In this document: positions 30,540 to 44,600 of the stretch, one piece after another
How the letters are laid out: each line of letters starts with the position of its first letter
Numbering within the stretch: position 1 is the stretch's first letter
Origin: Diphasiastrum complanatum
Lineage: Eukaryota > Streptophyta > Lycopodiopsida > Lycopodiales > Lycopodiaceae
Assembly (NCBI GenBank): GCA_029204225.1
Contig: CM055107.1
Span: 10,330,282 to 10,394,281, forward strand
Length of the DNA: 64,000 bases
Direction: 5' to 3'
Notes under the pieces: generated by a model
Database searches by the model: none
Told to the model about the DNA's origin: nothing
What the model saw: the letters and a program-made list of their open reading frames with translations, nothing else
Position numbers and translations under genes: made by a program

Positions 30540-31560
30540 GATGATCTCTTTTATAGTGCGTTTGAGGTGGAAGGGCTACCCCAGGTGCATGTCGGTCTAC
30601 ATAGGCCAAATGCCTCCTGGGTATTTGTGAATTTCTCATCGGGCAATCTCGGCATGGATGATTAACTCCGCATTGTGAACACGAGGGATCAAATGTTGAC
30701 GGATCCCCTCGGTGTGGACATTCAGCCTGGCGGTGTTTTCCTCCGCATCCGTAGCACCTAACTGAGTGCAGTATGCCATCACCTCTAAGTTGATAGGCAT
30801 ACATCGGTAATAGATTCCCCTTAGGATCTTCCACAAAATAGACTGGTAGGCTATTATGGTCCTCCATTGAATGTGGTGACATGCAAGAGGATATAACCAA
30901 AACTTCTACCTTGCCACTATTTGTTGAAGAAACTTGTGATTTAGATGGATCAATCTGACATCCATCCTTCTCGTGAGCTCCTTGTTGGCTTGATTCTGCT
31001 TCTGACCATTGAACCGTTGGATCTTGCTGTCGACAAGCCTGTTGCTCTGTATTTTGTCCTTTTAAAAAGCGCAGATTCTTGATTGGACACCTGGTACTTG
31101 GATGATCTCCAAAATAGAAGGTACATTCATCCTTCTCAAGAAATTTAATAGAGCGAGCATAAGCTTGCTGATAGCTTGAACTGCAAAGTTCTTGGTCTTC
31201 CGCTGCACTTGATCTGCTTGACCTTGCTGCACTTTGTTGCCTTGCATGAAGTTCCATTCTTGTTGGATCATTGCTTGTTGTCGACCTTTGTTCCTCTGAT
31301 TCCCCATCTGGATAGGGAAAATCCTTCTTCTCGAGTGAGATTTCCATCAAGGCAGCATCCTTACAAAGTTGTGCAAGCGACGCATAGGATGCTAACTCTT
31401 CCATACCAAATCTGATCCTTTTGGGCAGTCCGACATAGTATTTTGCCATGATGATCTGTTGGGGAATCGAGGGATCACAATCCTTCACTAGATAATAGAT
31501 CCGATAGGTGTAATCTCGAATTGTTTCAGCAGGAAACTTTTCCTACAAGGGCGGTCTCCA
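30540..31560 (-). pseudogene. Ty3/gypsy gag with tandem zinc knuckles
   Basis: The ORF 30487-31488 (about 330 codons; 5' part in another frame up to ~31560) begins in capsid-like sequence (YYVGLPKRIRFGMEELASYA) that matches SGLPKRIRRELKRNNKYALL of the 12-22 kb element. Three knuckle-like motifs follow: CTFYFGDHPSTRC (Cys2 lost), CYGCGGKHRQAEC and CSQCGVNHPCRDC, again with CX2CX3H spacing, and a Gln/Ser-rich linker between the first and second. It ends where copia RT begins (~30530), so pol of this element has been removed here. It belongs with the LTR, primer site and leader at 32160-35300. Confidence 0.8.
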
Positions 31561-32159
31561 TAGTTCAGCACTAGAATGTCGCAAAGTAGCTGGTTGGTGA
31601 ATTGCTTCAAGGTTTGCTCAATGACTTTGGTGTTCCACCCCCTTCTTCTTTTTTTTTGGGAGATGGAGAAGAAAAAAAAGAGAAGAGAATCAATAAACGG
31701 TGGATTAGTATGGATGAGAATAGAGACAGAAATGAATTTATCTAGCAGAGATGGAGATAGAAGATGGAATAGAGATGGGACAGAAGAATGATGGATGGAT
31801 AGTGGTTGATGTGGAATCTGAGGTTAATTCACTTGATTCAGTCCAGGGATGTTGGATCTTGATGGATAATGTGACTGCAACCTAGATTTGACAAGATCTG
31901 ATCAGTTTCGGTTGGCTAACAGTGTGATTTTAGCCCTTTTTCTTGGGTTTTTTTTTTTTTTTGAGATTTCTTCAAATCTGACTGAATATGACCTTCAACC
32001 TTCCTACAGTAGTTGTATCTGGACCATTTGTAGACAATGTGAGTTCTGCAAGGGTTCTTGATGGACAAATTTGTCAGGATCTAGAAAAAACTCAGTTTTT
32101 TGGCACTTTTTGGCACTTTTCCTTAGATATTTTAAAATCTAACCATTGGATCTTCACAA

Positions 32160-33900
32160 AACTCTCACAGTAGCCAGATATAGCTTAGATCTATCTATAA
32201 AACTCTTTGCAAAGGTTACTTCCCAGCAAATCTCAAAAAATCATGGAAAAACTGCAATTTTTTGGGGGGTTTTTTTTGCAAAACTTTAATATTTGCTGAG
32301 AACAAACCCTTGTAGACTAATATGCACTTGTATCTCAGTCAGATTTAGCTTCTCACCAACCTACGAGAGTTACTTCTCAAGAAAACTCAAAAAATCTTGA
32401 AAAAAGTGCATTTTCTTGGGGTTTTTTTTGCAAAATTTTAAGATTTTCTGGGAACAAACCCTTACAAACTGGTATGAACTTGTATCTCAATCAGATTCAG
32501 CTGTTCACGAAGCTGAAAGAGCTACTTCTCAAGGAAACTCAAAGAATACTGAAAAAAGTGCATTTTTTTGGGGTATTTTTAATAAAATTTTAAGATTCTC
32601 TAGGAACAAACCCTTGCAGACTGGTAAGCACTTGTATCTTCAGCTGCTCACAAAGCTGCCAGAGTTACTTCCCAAGGAAACTCAAAAAATCTTGAAAAAG
32701 GTGCATTTTTTTGGGGTTTTTTTGCAAAATTTTAATCTTTTCCTGAGAAAAAACCCTTTCAAACTGGTATGCACTTGTATCTAGGTTAGATTCAGCTGCT
32801 CACCAGTATGCAAGAGTTACTTCTTAAGGAAACTCAAAAAATATTGAAAAAGATGCATTTTTTGGGGGTTTTTTTTCAAAATTTTAAGAATTTCTGGGAA
32901 AAAAACCCTTGCAGAATGGTATGCACTTGTATCTAAGTTATATTCAGCTGCTCACCAAGATAGAAAAGTTACTTCCCAAGGAAACTTAAAAAATCTTGAA
33001 AAAAGTGCATTTTGTTTGGGTTTTTTTGCAAAATTTTAAGATTTTCTGGGAACAAACCCTTTCAGACTGGTATGCCCTTGTATCTCAGTTATATTAAGCT
33101 GATCACCAAGCTTCAAGAGTTACTTCCTAAGAAAACTCAAAAAATCTTGAAAAAAGTGCATTTTTTTGAGGGTTTTTTGCAAAATTTTTAAATTTTTAGG
33201 GAACAAACCCTTGCAGACAGGTATGCACTTGTATCTTAGTCAGATTCAGCTGGTCACCTAGATGCGAGAGTTACTTTCCAAGCAAACTCAAAAAATATTG
33301 AAAAAAGTGCATTATTTTGGGGTTTTTTTGCAAAATTTTAAGATTTTCTAGGAACAAACCCTCGCAGACTGGTATGCACTTGTATCTCAGTCAGATTTAG
33401 CTGCTCAGTAAGTTGCAAGAGTTATTTCACAAGGAAACTCAAAAAATAATGAAAAAACTGCATTTTCTTTGGGGTTTTTTTCCAAAATTTTAAGATTTTT
33501 TGGGAACAACCCCTTGCAGATTAGCATGCACTTGTATCTCAGTCAAATTCAGCTGCTCAGCAAGGTTCGAGAGTTACTTCCCTAGGAAACTCCAAAAATC
33601 TTGAAAAACGTTCATTTTTTGGGGGTTTTTTTAAAAAAATTTAGGATTTTTTGGGAACAAACCCTTGCAGACTGGTATGCACTTGAATCTTAGTCAGATT
33701 TAGCTGCTCACCAAGCTGCAAGAGTTACTTCCCTAGGAAACTCAAAAAATCTTGAAAAAACTACATTTTTTTGGGGTTTTTGGCCAAATTTTGAGATTTT
33801 CTGGAAACTAATCTTTGCATGCTGGTATGTGCTTGTATCTAAGTTAGATCCACTTGCTTACATAGCTGCAAGAGTTACTTCCTAGGAAAACTCAAAAATT
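32160..33900 (-). repeat. Tandem array, ~151-bp unit, 11 copies, in a Ty3 leader
   Basis: The anchor CTTGTATCT recurs at 32327, 32479, 32631, 32774, 32926, 33077, 33228, 33379, 33531, 33682 and 33832: spacings 152, 152, 143, 152, 151, 151, 151, 152, 151, 150. Units share AACAAACCCTTGCAGACTGG, GAGTTACTTCCCAAGGAAAC and TGAAAAAAGTGCATTTTTTT. Half-units and decayed copies extend to about 34200. The array lies between a primer site (34541) and gag (31560), so it is the untranslated leader of that element. Confidence 0.9.
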
Positions 33901-34540
33901 TATTGTCTGAGAAGGTTCTAGGCCACTTTTTGCTCTTCGGAACCTTCATAGGGCACTTTTTTTTGGGATCTAACTCTCGCAGACTTCTCTGTGTCCTTGT
34001 CTCAATGAGATGGAACTTCAGAGAGCTCTACGAAGGTTAGTTTTGAGTTTTGAAATTTTTTTTTTATTTTTACAAGAGATTTTTGAATTTTTATGGGTTT
34101 TTCTCTGTTTTTTTCAAAATCTATTGGGAAGTAGCCTTCACAGGCTTCTATGCAAGTCTGGGACAGTACCCTAAAGCTGCTGCCAGTCATGCAAAGGTTA
34201 GTTCTTGATGGTTTTTGAGAAATCAAAATCTAATGGGATTTTTTCTCTCTTTTTCCCTCCAAAAACAGATTTTGAGCTTTTTTTTTTTTCTGATTTTTAT
34301 GGATTTTATGGATTAACGAAGGGATTGGGTGTTTCGATCTGATGCTACCACCCCACAATCTCTCCCTACAGTGCAAACAAGCAAAAAAATCACGAAAAAA
34401 TGGAAAAAAAACTAACACTACTCACACTATTCTACCCTTAAAATTCAATTTTTTTGATGAAAAAAATGATGAGAGAGAGAGAGAGAGAGTAAAAGAGGAA
34501 GAGAGTGAGAAAGCTATGCGGCGAAACAAGTGTGTGGCAC

Positions 34541-34558
34541 TCCCCGACAATGGCGCCA
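34541..34558 (-). other. Primer binding site (tRNA-Asp type)
   Basis: Reverse complement reads TGGCGCCATTGTCGGGGA, one or two bases from the consensus plant Ty3 primer site. It lies one base after the LTR end (...ACACAACA) on the minus strand, fixing the orientation of the element. Confidence 0.85.
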
Positions 34559-34559
34559 C

Positions 34560-35300
34560 TGTTGTGTCGTCGGTGTAGCATAGGGGTCCGTCGTTGGGAG
34601 CGGCAACCTCGCCTTCACCTGCATAGCAAGAAGAGAGAGGGAGAGAGAGAGGGGAGAAAGAGAGTGGAGAAAGGGAGAGAGAGAACGCCTAGGTTGAGAA
34701 AGGCTTTGGGGGCTCGAGCGCCTACCCAAAGCTATTCTATCCCAACGTAGGGAGAGAGGGAGAAGAGACAGGGAGAAGAGAGAGAGATAGAGGAGAAAGA
34801 GAGAGAGGGAGAGAGGGAGATGGAGAAACCAAGAGAGTTTTAGAATGAGAATGGAAGATGATACAATACAAAGGAAATGGCTCCCTCTTATAGATTTTAG
34901 AGGTGAGTCTCCTTTACTCTCATTGGCCACTTCATTGGGGCAAGGATTCTAATCCAAGCCTTTAAAATAAGCACAACTTAAATCTATTGGTGCTAAGAAA
35001 GCACAAGGGCACTCACATGATTCATGTGAGTTTTAAGTTGGGCCCTTTTAGCTTTTTTATTTGCAACTTGACTTAGGGCCTCTAATGTCATTTTAGAGTT
35101 TTAAGTCCCTAGTCTCTTATTCCTAGGAATTACAACTGGCTACTTATGCTCATTGGTGGCTGGGCTTATACACACAGGATGCCAGTGCCTTGCACTTATT
35201 ATTCTACTGTACTATGGCGGGTCCCACTAGGCAAGGCTTGGCCAACAGTATTTTAAGTGGTGGGACCCACTTATTTATTTGTATACATGAAATACCAACA
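34560..35300 (-). repeat. 5' LTR of the minus-strand Ty3 element
   Basis: Minus-strand LTR ending ...GACACAACA before the primer site. TCTATAAGAGGGAGCC near 34890 fits a TATA box, followed by GA/CT-rich R-U5 sequence. Its start is either TGTTGGTATTTC at 35300 or TGTTGGCCAAGC at 35247; the partner LTR was not found, so this cannot be decided. Confidence 0.7.
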
Positions 35301-38300
35301 AACAAACCCTGGCAGAGGATTTATGTCCTTGGTGCTCAGTTGTCAGTGCTATAACTTTGGTTTTAGACGTTGGTTCCCGGATTTTTTCTCTTGAGCAATA
35401 AGCATAGTGGTGCTTGACCTTGTTGATTGCATGCCTCAGTCAGTTCACTGAGTTCTGCATGTGTTGCTTTGATGTCTCAGTTTTTGCAAATGGGGTTGGT
35501 GCATTTGATCGAATGCATGGTGTGGAAAAAAAGAAAGTAGCCTAACATTTACTTGTGTCAAAGGAATTTTCAGGGACCTTCGCTAAAAGAATTTTCGGAA
35601 GACCGAAAATCTAAGGGAGGAAGAAAATGAGACACGTGTGTAGGTAAATGTGCAAATGCTGTGTAATTTGGATTGGTTAATAATCCCTGTTTGGAAATTG
35701 CATAGCACTGGTTTTTTTGAATTCATTAAGTTGAGTTTATTTTGGATATCTATAGGACCATGAGTTGACCCTATGTTGTTATGGAAAATTGTGACATGGA
35801 ATGAGAATGACACTTGGTTCACATTTGTACTGTGAGCACCTTATTCCTAAGAGTTGTAACTCTCAGATGGTAGGAATTCGGGAGTATAGTACCAACCAAA
35901 TGGGTTGTTTTATGTGACAGTAAAACCATGTGCAGATTCTTGTTAAAATCACAATTTTGTTAATGGATTATTGCAATTCATTTGGAACAAATTTGGGGGT
36001 ACTCCAGTACTTGTGGAATAGATATGTGCATATCTGGTATGGAAATCCAGATGAAGTTATGATATCTCTAGATTATCAAATAATGTGGTTAAAGATCTTT
36101 TCGAAGATCGGATCCTATGTTGGATATATGATGGACAGATAATCTTTCTGATTTTCTGTTGATCAGATTGACTTTCTCGGAGAGAAAACTGATGGTATGG
36201 GACATCAGTGATTTCAAAGAGGAAATTCTTGTGTGAGAATGATCTGTAGACTAATGGTTAGTATTTACATTATTTGTAATTCTAATAGTTGAAACCATTG
36301 GTAAAGCCTATTTAGGGTTTAGGGTTTAGGTTATGAGATATAGATCTGGATCCCTCAATGGTATCTCATAAATTCTAAATCAAAAACCCTTAAAAGCTAT
36401 TTCTCTCTTAATTTTAAACCTCTACTTTTTAGAAATTTCTTATGTATGAGACAATTGGATTGAGATTCATATAATTCCTTCAAGTGTAGAACTTGATTTT
36501 GAAGAACTGTTTAAGTTATATGAATTCATGCTTCCACTTCAGTTTTGTGAATATAGCTCACAATCGATTTATGTTTCAATTGATTAAGTGGAATTTAGAC
36601 TTCCTGTACCCAATTTATTATCTCTATTAGATAGTTTTTCTGTTGAAAGTAATGTTTCTATCACTCTGGATAAGATATTTTATGATTTTAAGGGAAAAAA
36701 AAGTCCAGTTGTAATAGTATTGGATACTCATTACTGACTTTTTCAAATCTTTGATATCTTATATGTGTCTCTTATGAACTTTTTGATTGAAGTTATGGGA
36801 TTTCTTTTCAAAGGGAGAGAAGAAAATGATAGGAATAAGACTTTCATGGGATCAACCAGTTGCATAGATTTCTTTTGTGAAATCCAGTTTGTGTGCAATG
36901 GTGGAACTATCCAGTGTGAATAGAGAAAATCTCTAGTGATTATTTTAAATAATCTGGAACTAGAGGAGTTTTGGGGATAATGAGCTGTGAGATATTCATG
37001 CATATGGGAAGTGTTGGTAAAGATTAAATTAAGATTCACTGATTGCCTACCAAGTACCATTTAGTTATGGATTGGATCAGTGGAATAAAGCTTTAATCTT
37101 AACCTTATATCCAAAGATGTCTGTATAAGTCAGCCTAATCTTAGTTTCTGCACTGAGATCTGAAGTAGGTTGAATGATTGAAGGAGTTTTGTTGATAAAA
37201 GTATGATGGTTGGAAAACTTGTGATGTGGGATTATTCACTTTAGAGATTTCCCAGATATGTTATTTACTCAAGAGAAATAGAAACCTTTGTAGCTAAGTC
37301 ACAAGATTCTCAATGAGATATGTGAGTAACATATGTGGCTTTTGAAGGAATCTTCCAGATAAGGATATATGTGTTTATGTACTGGGTCATAGTGAGATTA
37401 TTCTCATATGTGCGTGATTAATCTTGTTTGGATCTACTATGTATTCCTGGTTACTAAGGTTATCTGGTGCACTTAACCTAGTGGTTGAACATAGACATAT
37501 GATCAAGCATTGTGTTTGACAATTACTTGCAGAATTAACAGATATGTTCTGATAGATCTATTGGTTAACTTAAAATGATTTGGATATGGATCTAAATGTG
37601 GTGTTATACTAGTATAATTGAATTCTTCACCGAGACATTTAAGATTTCTAAATCATGAGCAATTAACTTGAGTAGTTGATTTACTCTTGTGGAAGTAAAT
37701 TGGTAAAACGGACAGTGTGAAGATAATTCACCGAAAGCTGTTTGTTTTGTGTGTATTGCTTGTAAGACACATAATTTATGAGTCATTCATATTCATCGAA
37801 AAATTGTGTGCAGAGGATATTGATTTCTTGGATGGGTATTTCTCAGTTGAGAAATAGACTTTATTCATTAGTGATAGTATCCATGTGAGCTCAATTGGAT
37901 ACCGGATCCTAATGGTTCCAAGAATGTTAAACTGAATTTTGAAAATTCAGCAGAACTTTGTAAACTCTAGATGATGTTCTAGGAGATTGTATAAGTTTAT
38001 ATTGTTAAAGATGAATGTTATAATAGTCTATAATTACTTGGTTAATTGTAGAATTTGGAACTTATAATCTCATAAGAATCGACTTGGAAGAATATTTTTG
38101 GAATCCAGTGATTTTTTCTTGTGGAAAAGATTTTAGAGTGATTCTTATATTTCCTGAGTTGTATGTTGTACATATACTCCAGTATCTTCCAATGATTAAG
38201 TATGGTTTTGGAATCTTGTAAATTATGATTGGCAAATCATAAGATTCTAAATGTTTATGATTGACGAATCATAAATTAATACTTAAAAGTCATTTGAAGA

Positions 38301-38900
38301 TTATAGGGAAATGTGAGGATTCTTAAGATAATGAGTAATTCTTGATCAATTGGGTGAGTCGAGGATTTAGTTCTATTATTTGAACTCAAATTCCTTTACT
38401 CCAGTGCATACTTGAGATTGTATGAATCTCACAAGCATTTTCATTAAGTAATTACTTACTTATGAGGAATTTGCTTATCTTTCATATTGTAGTCTATAAG
38501 TGCTTGTGTGCAAAGTTCAGTCTATATCTCCAGATTTATAAGAGACATACATATCTATAAGATACGGATAGTTGCTGATTTCTTGCATATGATCTAGAAA
38601 TGGGGCTGTTAACTCATTAGAGTAACTGCAGTACTCTGGTTTGAGATATAATTGTCTGAGACTTGATGGATCTCCTAGAGATTTTAGATGACTGAATTGT
38701 GGTATTTTAGAATATTTTGATATTCTTAAAATATTTGTACCAAAAAGCATTATTTTCTACAAGAAATTGAAATGGAATTTCTTTAGCTTTTGGATTTGAT
38801 CTCTGAAATAAAGAAGTTAATTCACCTAGTGGTTCATGTAATCAGGATTACATGAAGGTGATGAGCTTTTGTTTTGGAGTAGATCAACCCATTTGGAAAA
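35301..38900. other. AT-rich region without recognisable gene
   Basis: About 3.6 kb with only short ORFs. It precedes a chromodomain remnant and LTR on the plus strand, so it may be the mutated interior of that element, but I could not match any RT, RNase H or integrase motif in it. A TTTAGGG triplet lies at 36311-36330. Confidence 0.55.
36311..36330 (+). repeat. Telobox, about three TTTAGGG units
   Basis: TTTAGGGTTTAGGGTTTAGG, the Arabidopsis-type plant telomere repeat. Such short interstitial copies are common in plant DNA and often bind telobox proteins when in promoters; no gene start is seen nearby. Confidence 0.85.
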
Positions 38901-38924
38901 TTTATAGTTTAGTGTATCTTTTGG

Positions 38925-39109
38925 AATTTGAATTAGTAATCATGAGTAGAGGCAAACAATTTAGATATTGTTGCATCTCTAAGTACTTATTTAGATGGAA
39001 AGATCAGACTAAGAATAATGGACCATGGGTAAGATTTGAAAGCTTAAGGAATAGTTTCATGTTTTCTTTTTCCCGTTATGAGGACAGAACCTGTTTAAGG
39101 GAGGAAGAA
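38925..39109 (+). pseudogene. Chromovirus integrase tail: chromodomain remnant
   Basis: CISKYLFRWKDQTKNNGPW resembles the chromodomain core (LVKWK...ATWE) of Ty3 chromovirus integrases, followed by FMFSFSRYEDRTCLREEE, a typical pol C-terminus, and a purine tract AAGGGAGGAAGAA before the LTR at 39110. Heavily mutated. Confidence 0.55.
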
Positions 39110-39560
39110 TGTTATGGCCATATTCGGTTAACGACCTGGAATAGTCCTAATATGGTAGACCGGCCCTCCAATGTTCGAGTTTATTGGTCACGCCTAGATT
39201 TTATTCCACGTCGAGGCCTGTTGGTGATTAGTAAGCTTGAGAGGACCCAAAGACTCTATTGAGACATATGGAGTAGTGCATGTACGTGTGACTGATATAG
39301 GCAGGAGGTATGCATGAAGAGTTGTGACCTATTTATAGTTCACCTGCATGGGGATTGCATGTGCTCATGCATAAGGTCCTACTCTCTATATATTGAGGTA
39401 GTGATTATTCCGTTGACGACTTGGTCTAGATTACCTGACGAGCTCTTCTCCTCTTGCTGTCACATTGGCATAGCTTGGGGGCTAGATCCAAGAGGATTCT
39501 CCAGGAGGGATCTAGGTTTGGTTGGGTGGTTTTTCTCCACAGTCTCCTTGATTGTATAAA
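39110..39560 (+). repeat. Chromovirus 3' LTR
   Basis: Starts TGTTATGGCCATATTC after the purine tract. ACCTATTTATAG (~39330) and TATATATTG (~39395) are TATA candidates. The tail TTGGTTGGGTGGTTTTTCTCCA resembles the LTR at 24.1 kb; the first bases resemble the right-hand LTR (TGTTATGGCC). The right edge is approximate and no target duplication could be tested. Confidence 0.65.
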
Positions 39561-39729
39561 AATCATATCCAGAAATAGACCTTCTGGTAATTTTTTTAAG
39601 GTTGAGACGCTACTCTTTCCTTAAGGTCATGTGCTTTGATGGTCAACTATCAATGTACTAACTATCATTGGTGTCATCACTTGTTATTAAAGTCGTATTG
39701 AACATATTTGAGCTTTCACCTTCACCACT

Positions 39730-40260
39730 TTCATATTGCTCATTATCAAATTGTTGTTGATCATTGGGACAAATAGCATTTGCCATTTGTATAACAATGT
39801 TGCTTCATTTTGCTTCTTCAAGCACTCATCTCCCAATAACCAAGCTTATTAAAATATAGATAATTTTAAGGATTTTTTTTTGCCCTGAATTGCCTTGACC
39901 TTGATGCCAATTGCATTGATTTGTATCATCATTCAATCATTCTTGAAGTCGACTTAAGGGTCTTTCATCTCAATTGCCTCCTCTTTCTTGGTGTCGCCTA
40001 CGATTGAATATACTGTGATTTTATTTTGCGGCAAGGACTTGATCAAACTCTTTAGTGCGATGGCTTATAATCTCACAATGTTGCTTTTCCTCCAAAAGTA
40101 GACCTCCCAAATTCTCACGATTAAAAATTATCTCCATGTAGCTATGCTTGTCACAAAAGTTTGAACCAAGTCACTCAGATTGTTTAAACAATCTTGAGAT
40201 ATTCAATGTGCTCGCCGACCCCCAGTTAGTAGATCCCAAAATTTTTGCACTTTTAACAAC
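39730..40260 (-). pseudogene. Possible copia gag remnant
   Basis: Minus-strand frames give GGLLLEEKQHCEIISHRTKE and a decayed knuckle-like YFNKLGYWEMSA, which resembles the CX2CX4HX4C end of plant copia gag. Several stops. Weak call. Confidence 0.35.
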
Positions 40261-41499
<1,239 letters not shown>

Positions 41500-41800
41500 A
41501 AATTACACTCTTCACAGAAAACATAATTCTACATAACTGTGAATAGAAAATAGATTTATTCATTAGTGAAACAGAGAACAAAACTCATTCCTTCTAGAAT
41601 CCAAACTGGATGCCAAGATCAATTGCAGTTGTTAACCATTTCCTGCTCTAATACATACTAAAATCAGAGCATGCAGCATAAATCAATGGACAGAGATAGA
41701 GGAGGGAGAGACCGCCACCATAGCTTGTATTCCAATCAAAGCATGCAGCATAAATCAATCGATAGAGAGAGGAGCTTGTATTCCAAAAAGAGCACGATAC

Positions 41801-41803
<3 letters not shown>

Positions 41804-41895
<92 letters not shown>
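41804..41895. repeat. (GA)n microsatellite
   Basis: About 46 GA units. Opposite strand sense to the (CT)n tract 300 bp upstream. Confidence 0.95.
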
Positions 41896-41898
<3 letters not shown>

Positions 41899-42518
41899 TA
41901 TCTTGTGATAGACAAAACGAGATTCTTGAACTTTCATTTGCTGATCTCTCAAATTATTCCGATTAATCATATCATGCGTCGTACCCAACTGTTGGCAAAT
42001 CACCATAGGATGGTGCACCTGAATTTGTAGCTTCTTCGACCATCTCGATTTATCTATTCCAAAATTCTATATTTTTTGAGTCAGTGCATATTTTCGATAC
42101 TTATAAAATTCAATATTGTCGGTCTAAAATCTAACCCAACGACTTCGCATTGACAGTCCGCCCACATTGTACATGCATTAACTGTAATGAGGCGGTTGTA
42201 ATAACTGCAACAAAAGGTAGTTGTAGATATTTTGTAGGATATCAATCCTAGAATCTTCATCAAAAAAACTTCTTCTGATTATTCAAATTTCTGTAGCCAA
42301 TGTTATCACGCTCAATGACTGTAAGCTGAAGCACTTCAAGCAATTGTACTCATTGTTGATATTAATCAGAGTGCAAATTTCAGGCCCACTACTGTATCAT
42401 TTCATTATGCATTTGTTTGAATCATTCAATTTGAATATTCTGTTGTTGTTTGTGGCGCTTCCGATCCTACACCAAGCCCACTCATCAGCATCTGCACAAT
42501 CCCACTGATTTCCAACAT

Positions 42519-42532
42519 GGTATCAGAGCGGG
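42519..42532 (+). other. Primer binding site (tRNA-Met type) of a copia element
   Basis: TGGTATCAGAGCGG follows CCAACA, the typical copia LTR end and iMet primer site. The LTR itself must lie upstream (ending ~42517) but its start could not be found. Confidence 0.85.
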
Positions 42533-42661
42533 CAGTTCGGTAATCTGCATTTCTACTGCAGATTATCAAGTCTTGTTTTTATCAAGACGTCATTCTAGTA
42601 AGCGCGCAACCAACAGTATCACGAAATCGTTGTTTCTACCAATGATCTCACTCAACCAAAA

Positions 42662-43520
42662 TGGATTCATCTACTAGTTCTGCTCTAATCGACAAACTCG
42701 ATGGGAGCAACTACCATCTTTGGAAGTTCAAAATGAGTCGTACTACTAGCCAAGGAACTGTGGGACATCGTTGATGGCATAGAAGTTAAACCCGAAGGTG
42801 ATGCGTCCACTATTACCAAATGGAGACTGAAAGATGGCAAGGCTTTTGCCATGATCACTCTCAACATCAAAGACAATCAAATCAGTCACATAAGAGCTAC
42901 TCAGACTACTAAGGATGCATGGGACATCCTAGCGACATTCTACGATAACAGAGACATCTCCTCCAAACTCCATTTGAGGAAGAAATTCTTCACCTTGAGA
43001 ATGTCTGAAGCGGTAAGTGTTTCGAGCCATATCAACACTTTTCAAAATCTTATGGAGCAGATGACAACAACTGGCTCTGTCATTGAAGATATCGATGCTG
43101 TTATGACTCTATTATCGAGTCTTCCACAGACCTATCAGAATTGGATTCTAGCAATTTCGACCCAGGAGCGGATCGCCATTTCAAGAGTAATTTCATTGCT
43201 TCAACAAGAGGATTCCAGAAGAACTTCATCCTCCTCAGGCTCAGGGCCATATTTTCAAGGTATGTATTCCAACAATCAGAAGTTCAGATCCAAAAAGAAG
43301 AGCAATATGCAGTCAAGATCGAATTTTGGCTCTGGGTCAAATTCTGGCTCAGGGACAAATTCGAGCTCTTCATCTTTGCAACCAAAGCAGAAACTATTCT
43401 ACATATACTGCAAGAGAACTGGACATGAGATCAAGGACTGCAGAACTTTGAAATTCAACAATGAGAAGAAGAAGCAGTTCCAGCAACAAGCAAATTTTGT
43501 CTCAACCAATTTCTCGACAT
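42662..43520 (+). pseudogene. Copia gag (broken)
   Basis: MDSSTSSALIDKLDGSNYHL begins at 42662, then a frameshift near 42740 leads into GIEVKPEGD and ORF 42851-43522 (ATQTTKDAWDILATFYDNRD, LRKKFFTLRMSEAVSVSSHI, LLSSLPQTYQNWI), a typical UBN2-type copia gag. The zinc knuckle reads YIYCKRTGHEIKDC: the first Cys is Tyr, a one-base change. Confidence 0.88.
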
Positions 43521-43559
43521 AGCAGCAAGAGGAAGCTGAAGCAGCCTTTATGACCAAGG

Positions 43560-44600
43560 TCACAAGATATCGATTTGTGGTATCTCAATTCTGGAGCAAC
43601 TCAACACATGACTCACCATCAAGACTGGTTCAAAGATTACAAATCTCTCACCCACTCTCGAGTTGTGCAACTTGGAGACAACTCATCACATTTGATTCAA
43701 GGTGAAAGAATAGTCAGAATCGAATTTTGAAAAGGTGAAGTCAAGTTGTTGTCCAACGTTTTCCACATTCCAAATCTGACCAAGAATCTGCTCTTAGTTA
43801 GCAGAATCACTGATTCAGGTCGGAGGGTCGAATTCGATACAAACGACATCCTTGACAAAATCTGGAAAGTTTTAGCTTTCAAGAGAAGTGGCAACCTCTA
43901 CAAACTCAGCCACTGTTATTCTCCCAGCAGTCAAGCTCTTCACACGTCAACTTCTAAATCATCTGATATGATTTGGCATGTCAAATTAGGCCATTTGAAC
44001 TTCAATAGTATTCAACAAATGTTGGCTCAAAAACTAGTAGAAGATCTGCCTTCTGTCAGCAATCCATGTGAAAGCTGTATAATCAGCAAGCACGCTAGAA
44101 GTCCTTTCATTTCTGACTCAGTTCATACTTCCAAAGGCCTGATAGATCTTGTACATAGCAATATTTGTTGCTCGATGCAGACTGCTTCTAATGGGAGAGC
44201 TCTATACCTCCTAACCTTCAACAATGACTTTTGAAGGACTGCAACCTATTTTTTGAAGAACAAATCAGAGGCATTCAAGTTCTTCACGCAGTTCAAGCCA
44301 TCTGCAGAAAATCAATCCAAGAGGAAGATCAAAGCCCTATGCACAGATGGAAGGAGAGAATTTATCTTCACCAAATCTGAGTTCTACAAGGCCAACAGAA
44401 TACATCAACAATTCACAACGAGCTACTCACCTCAGTCCAATGGTGTAGCTGAATAGAAGAATTGGACACTCATCGAAAGTGCCAAGAGCATGCTGGCCCA
44501 TGCCTCTCGTGATGATTATTCTAGATGCATGTGGATCTATTTTATATGCAAAAAGTCAAATGCTTTTGCAAGATTCAAGGAATACAAGACTCTTTGAAAA
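43560..44600 (+). pseudogene. Copia protease and integrase (broken)
   Basis: Protease: DLWYLNSGATQHM, where DSGA should be (Asp to Asn). Integrase: pre-integrase zinc domain WHVKLGHLNFNSIQQM...CESCIISKHARSP (43975-44105), catalytic core with the first Asp region DLVHSNICC (Asp to Asn) and LCTDGRREF (second Asp kept), then SPQSNGVAE followed by a stop where the third catalytic residue region continues. Stops at 43728, 44232 and 44454. Confidence 0.87.

Noticed and set aside
36311-36330. Interstitial telomere track linked to the RIF1 gene
   Set aside because: Only three units, 10 kb from the gene and inside element-like sequence; no reason to connect them.
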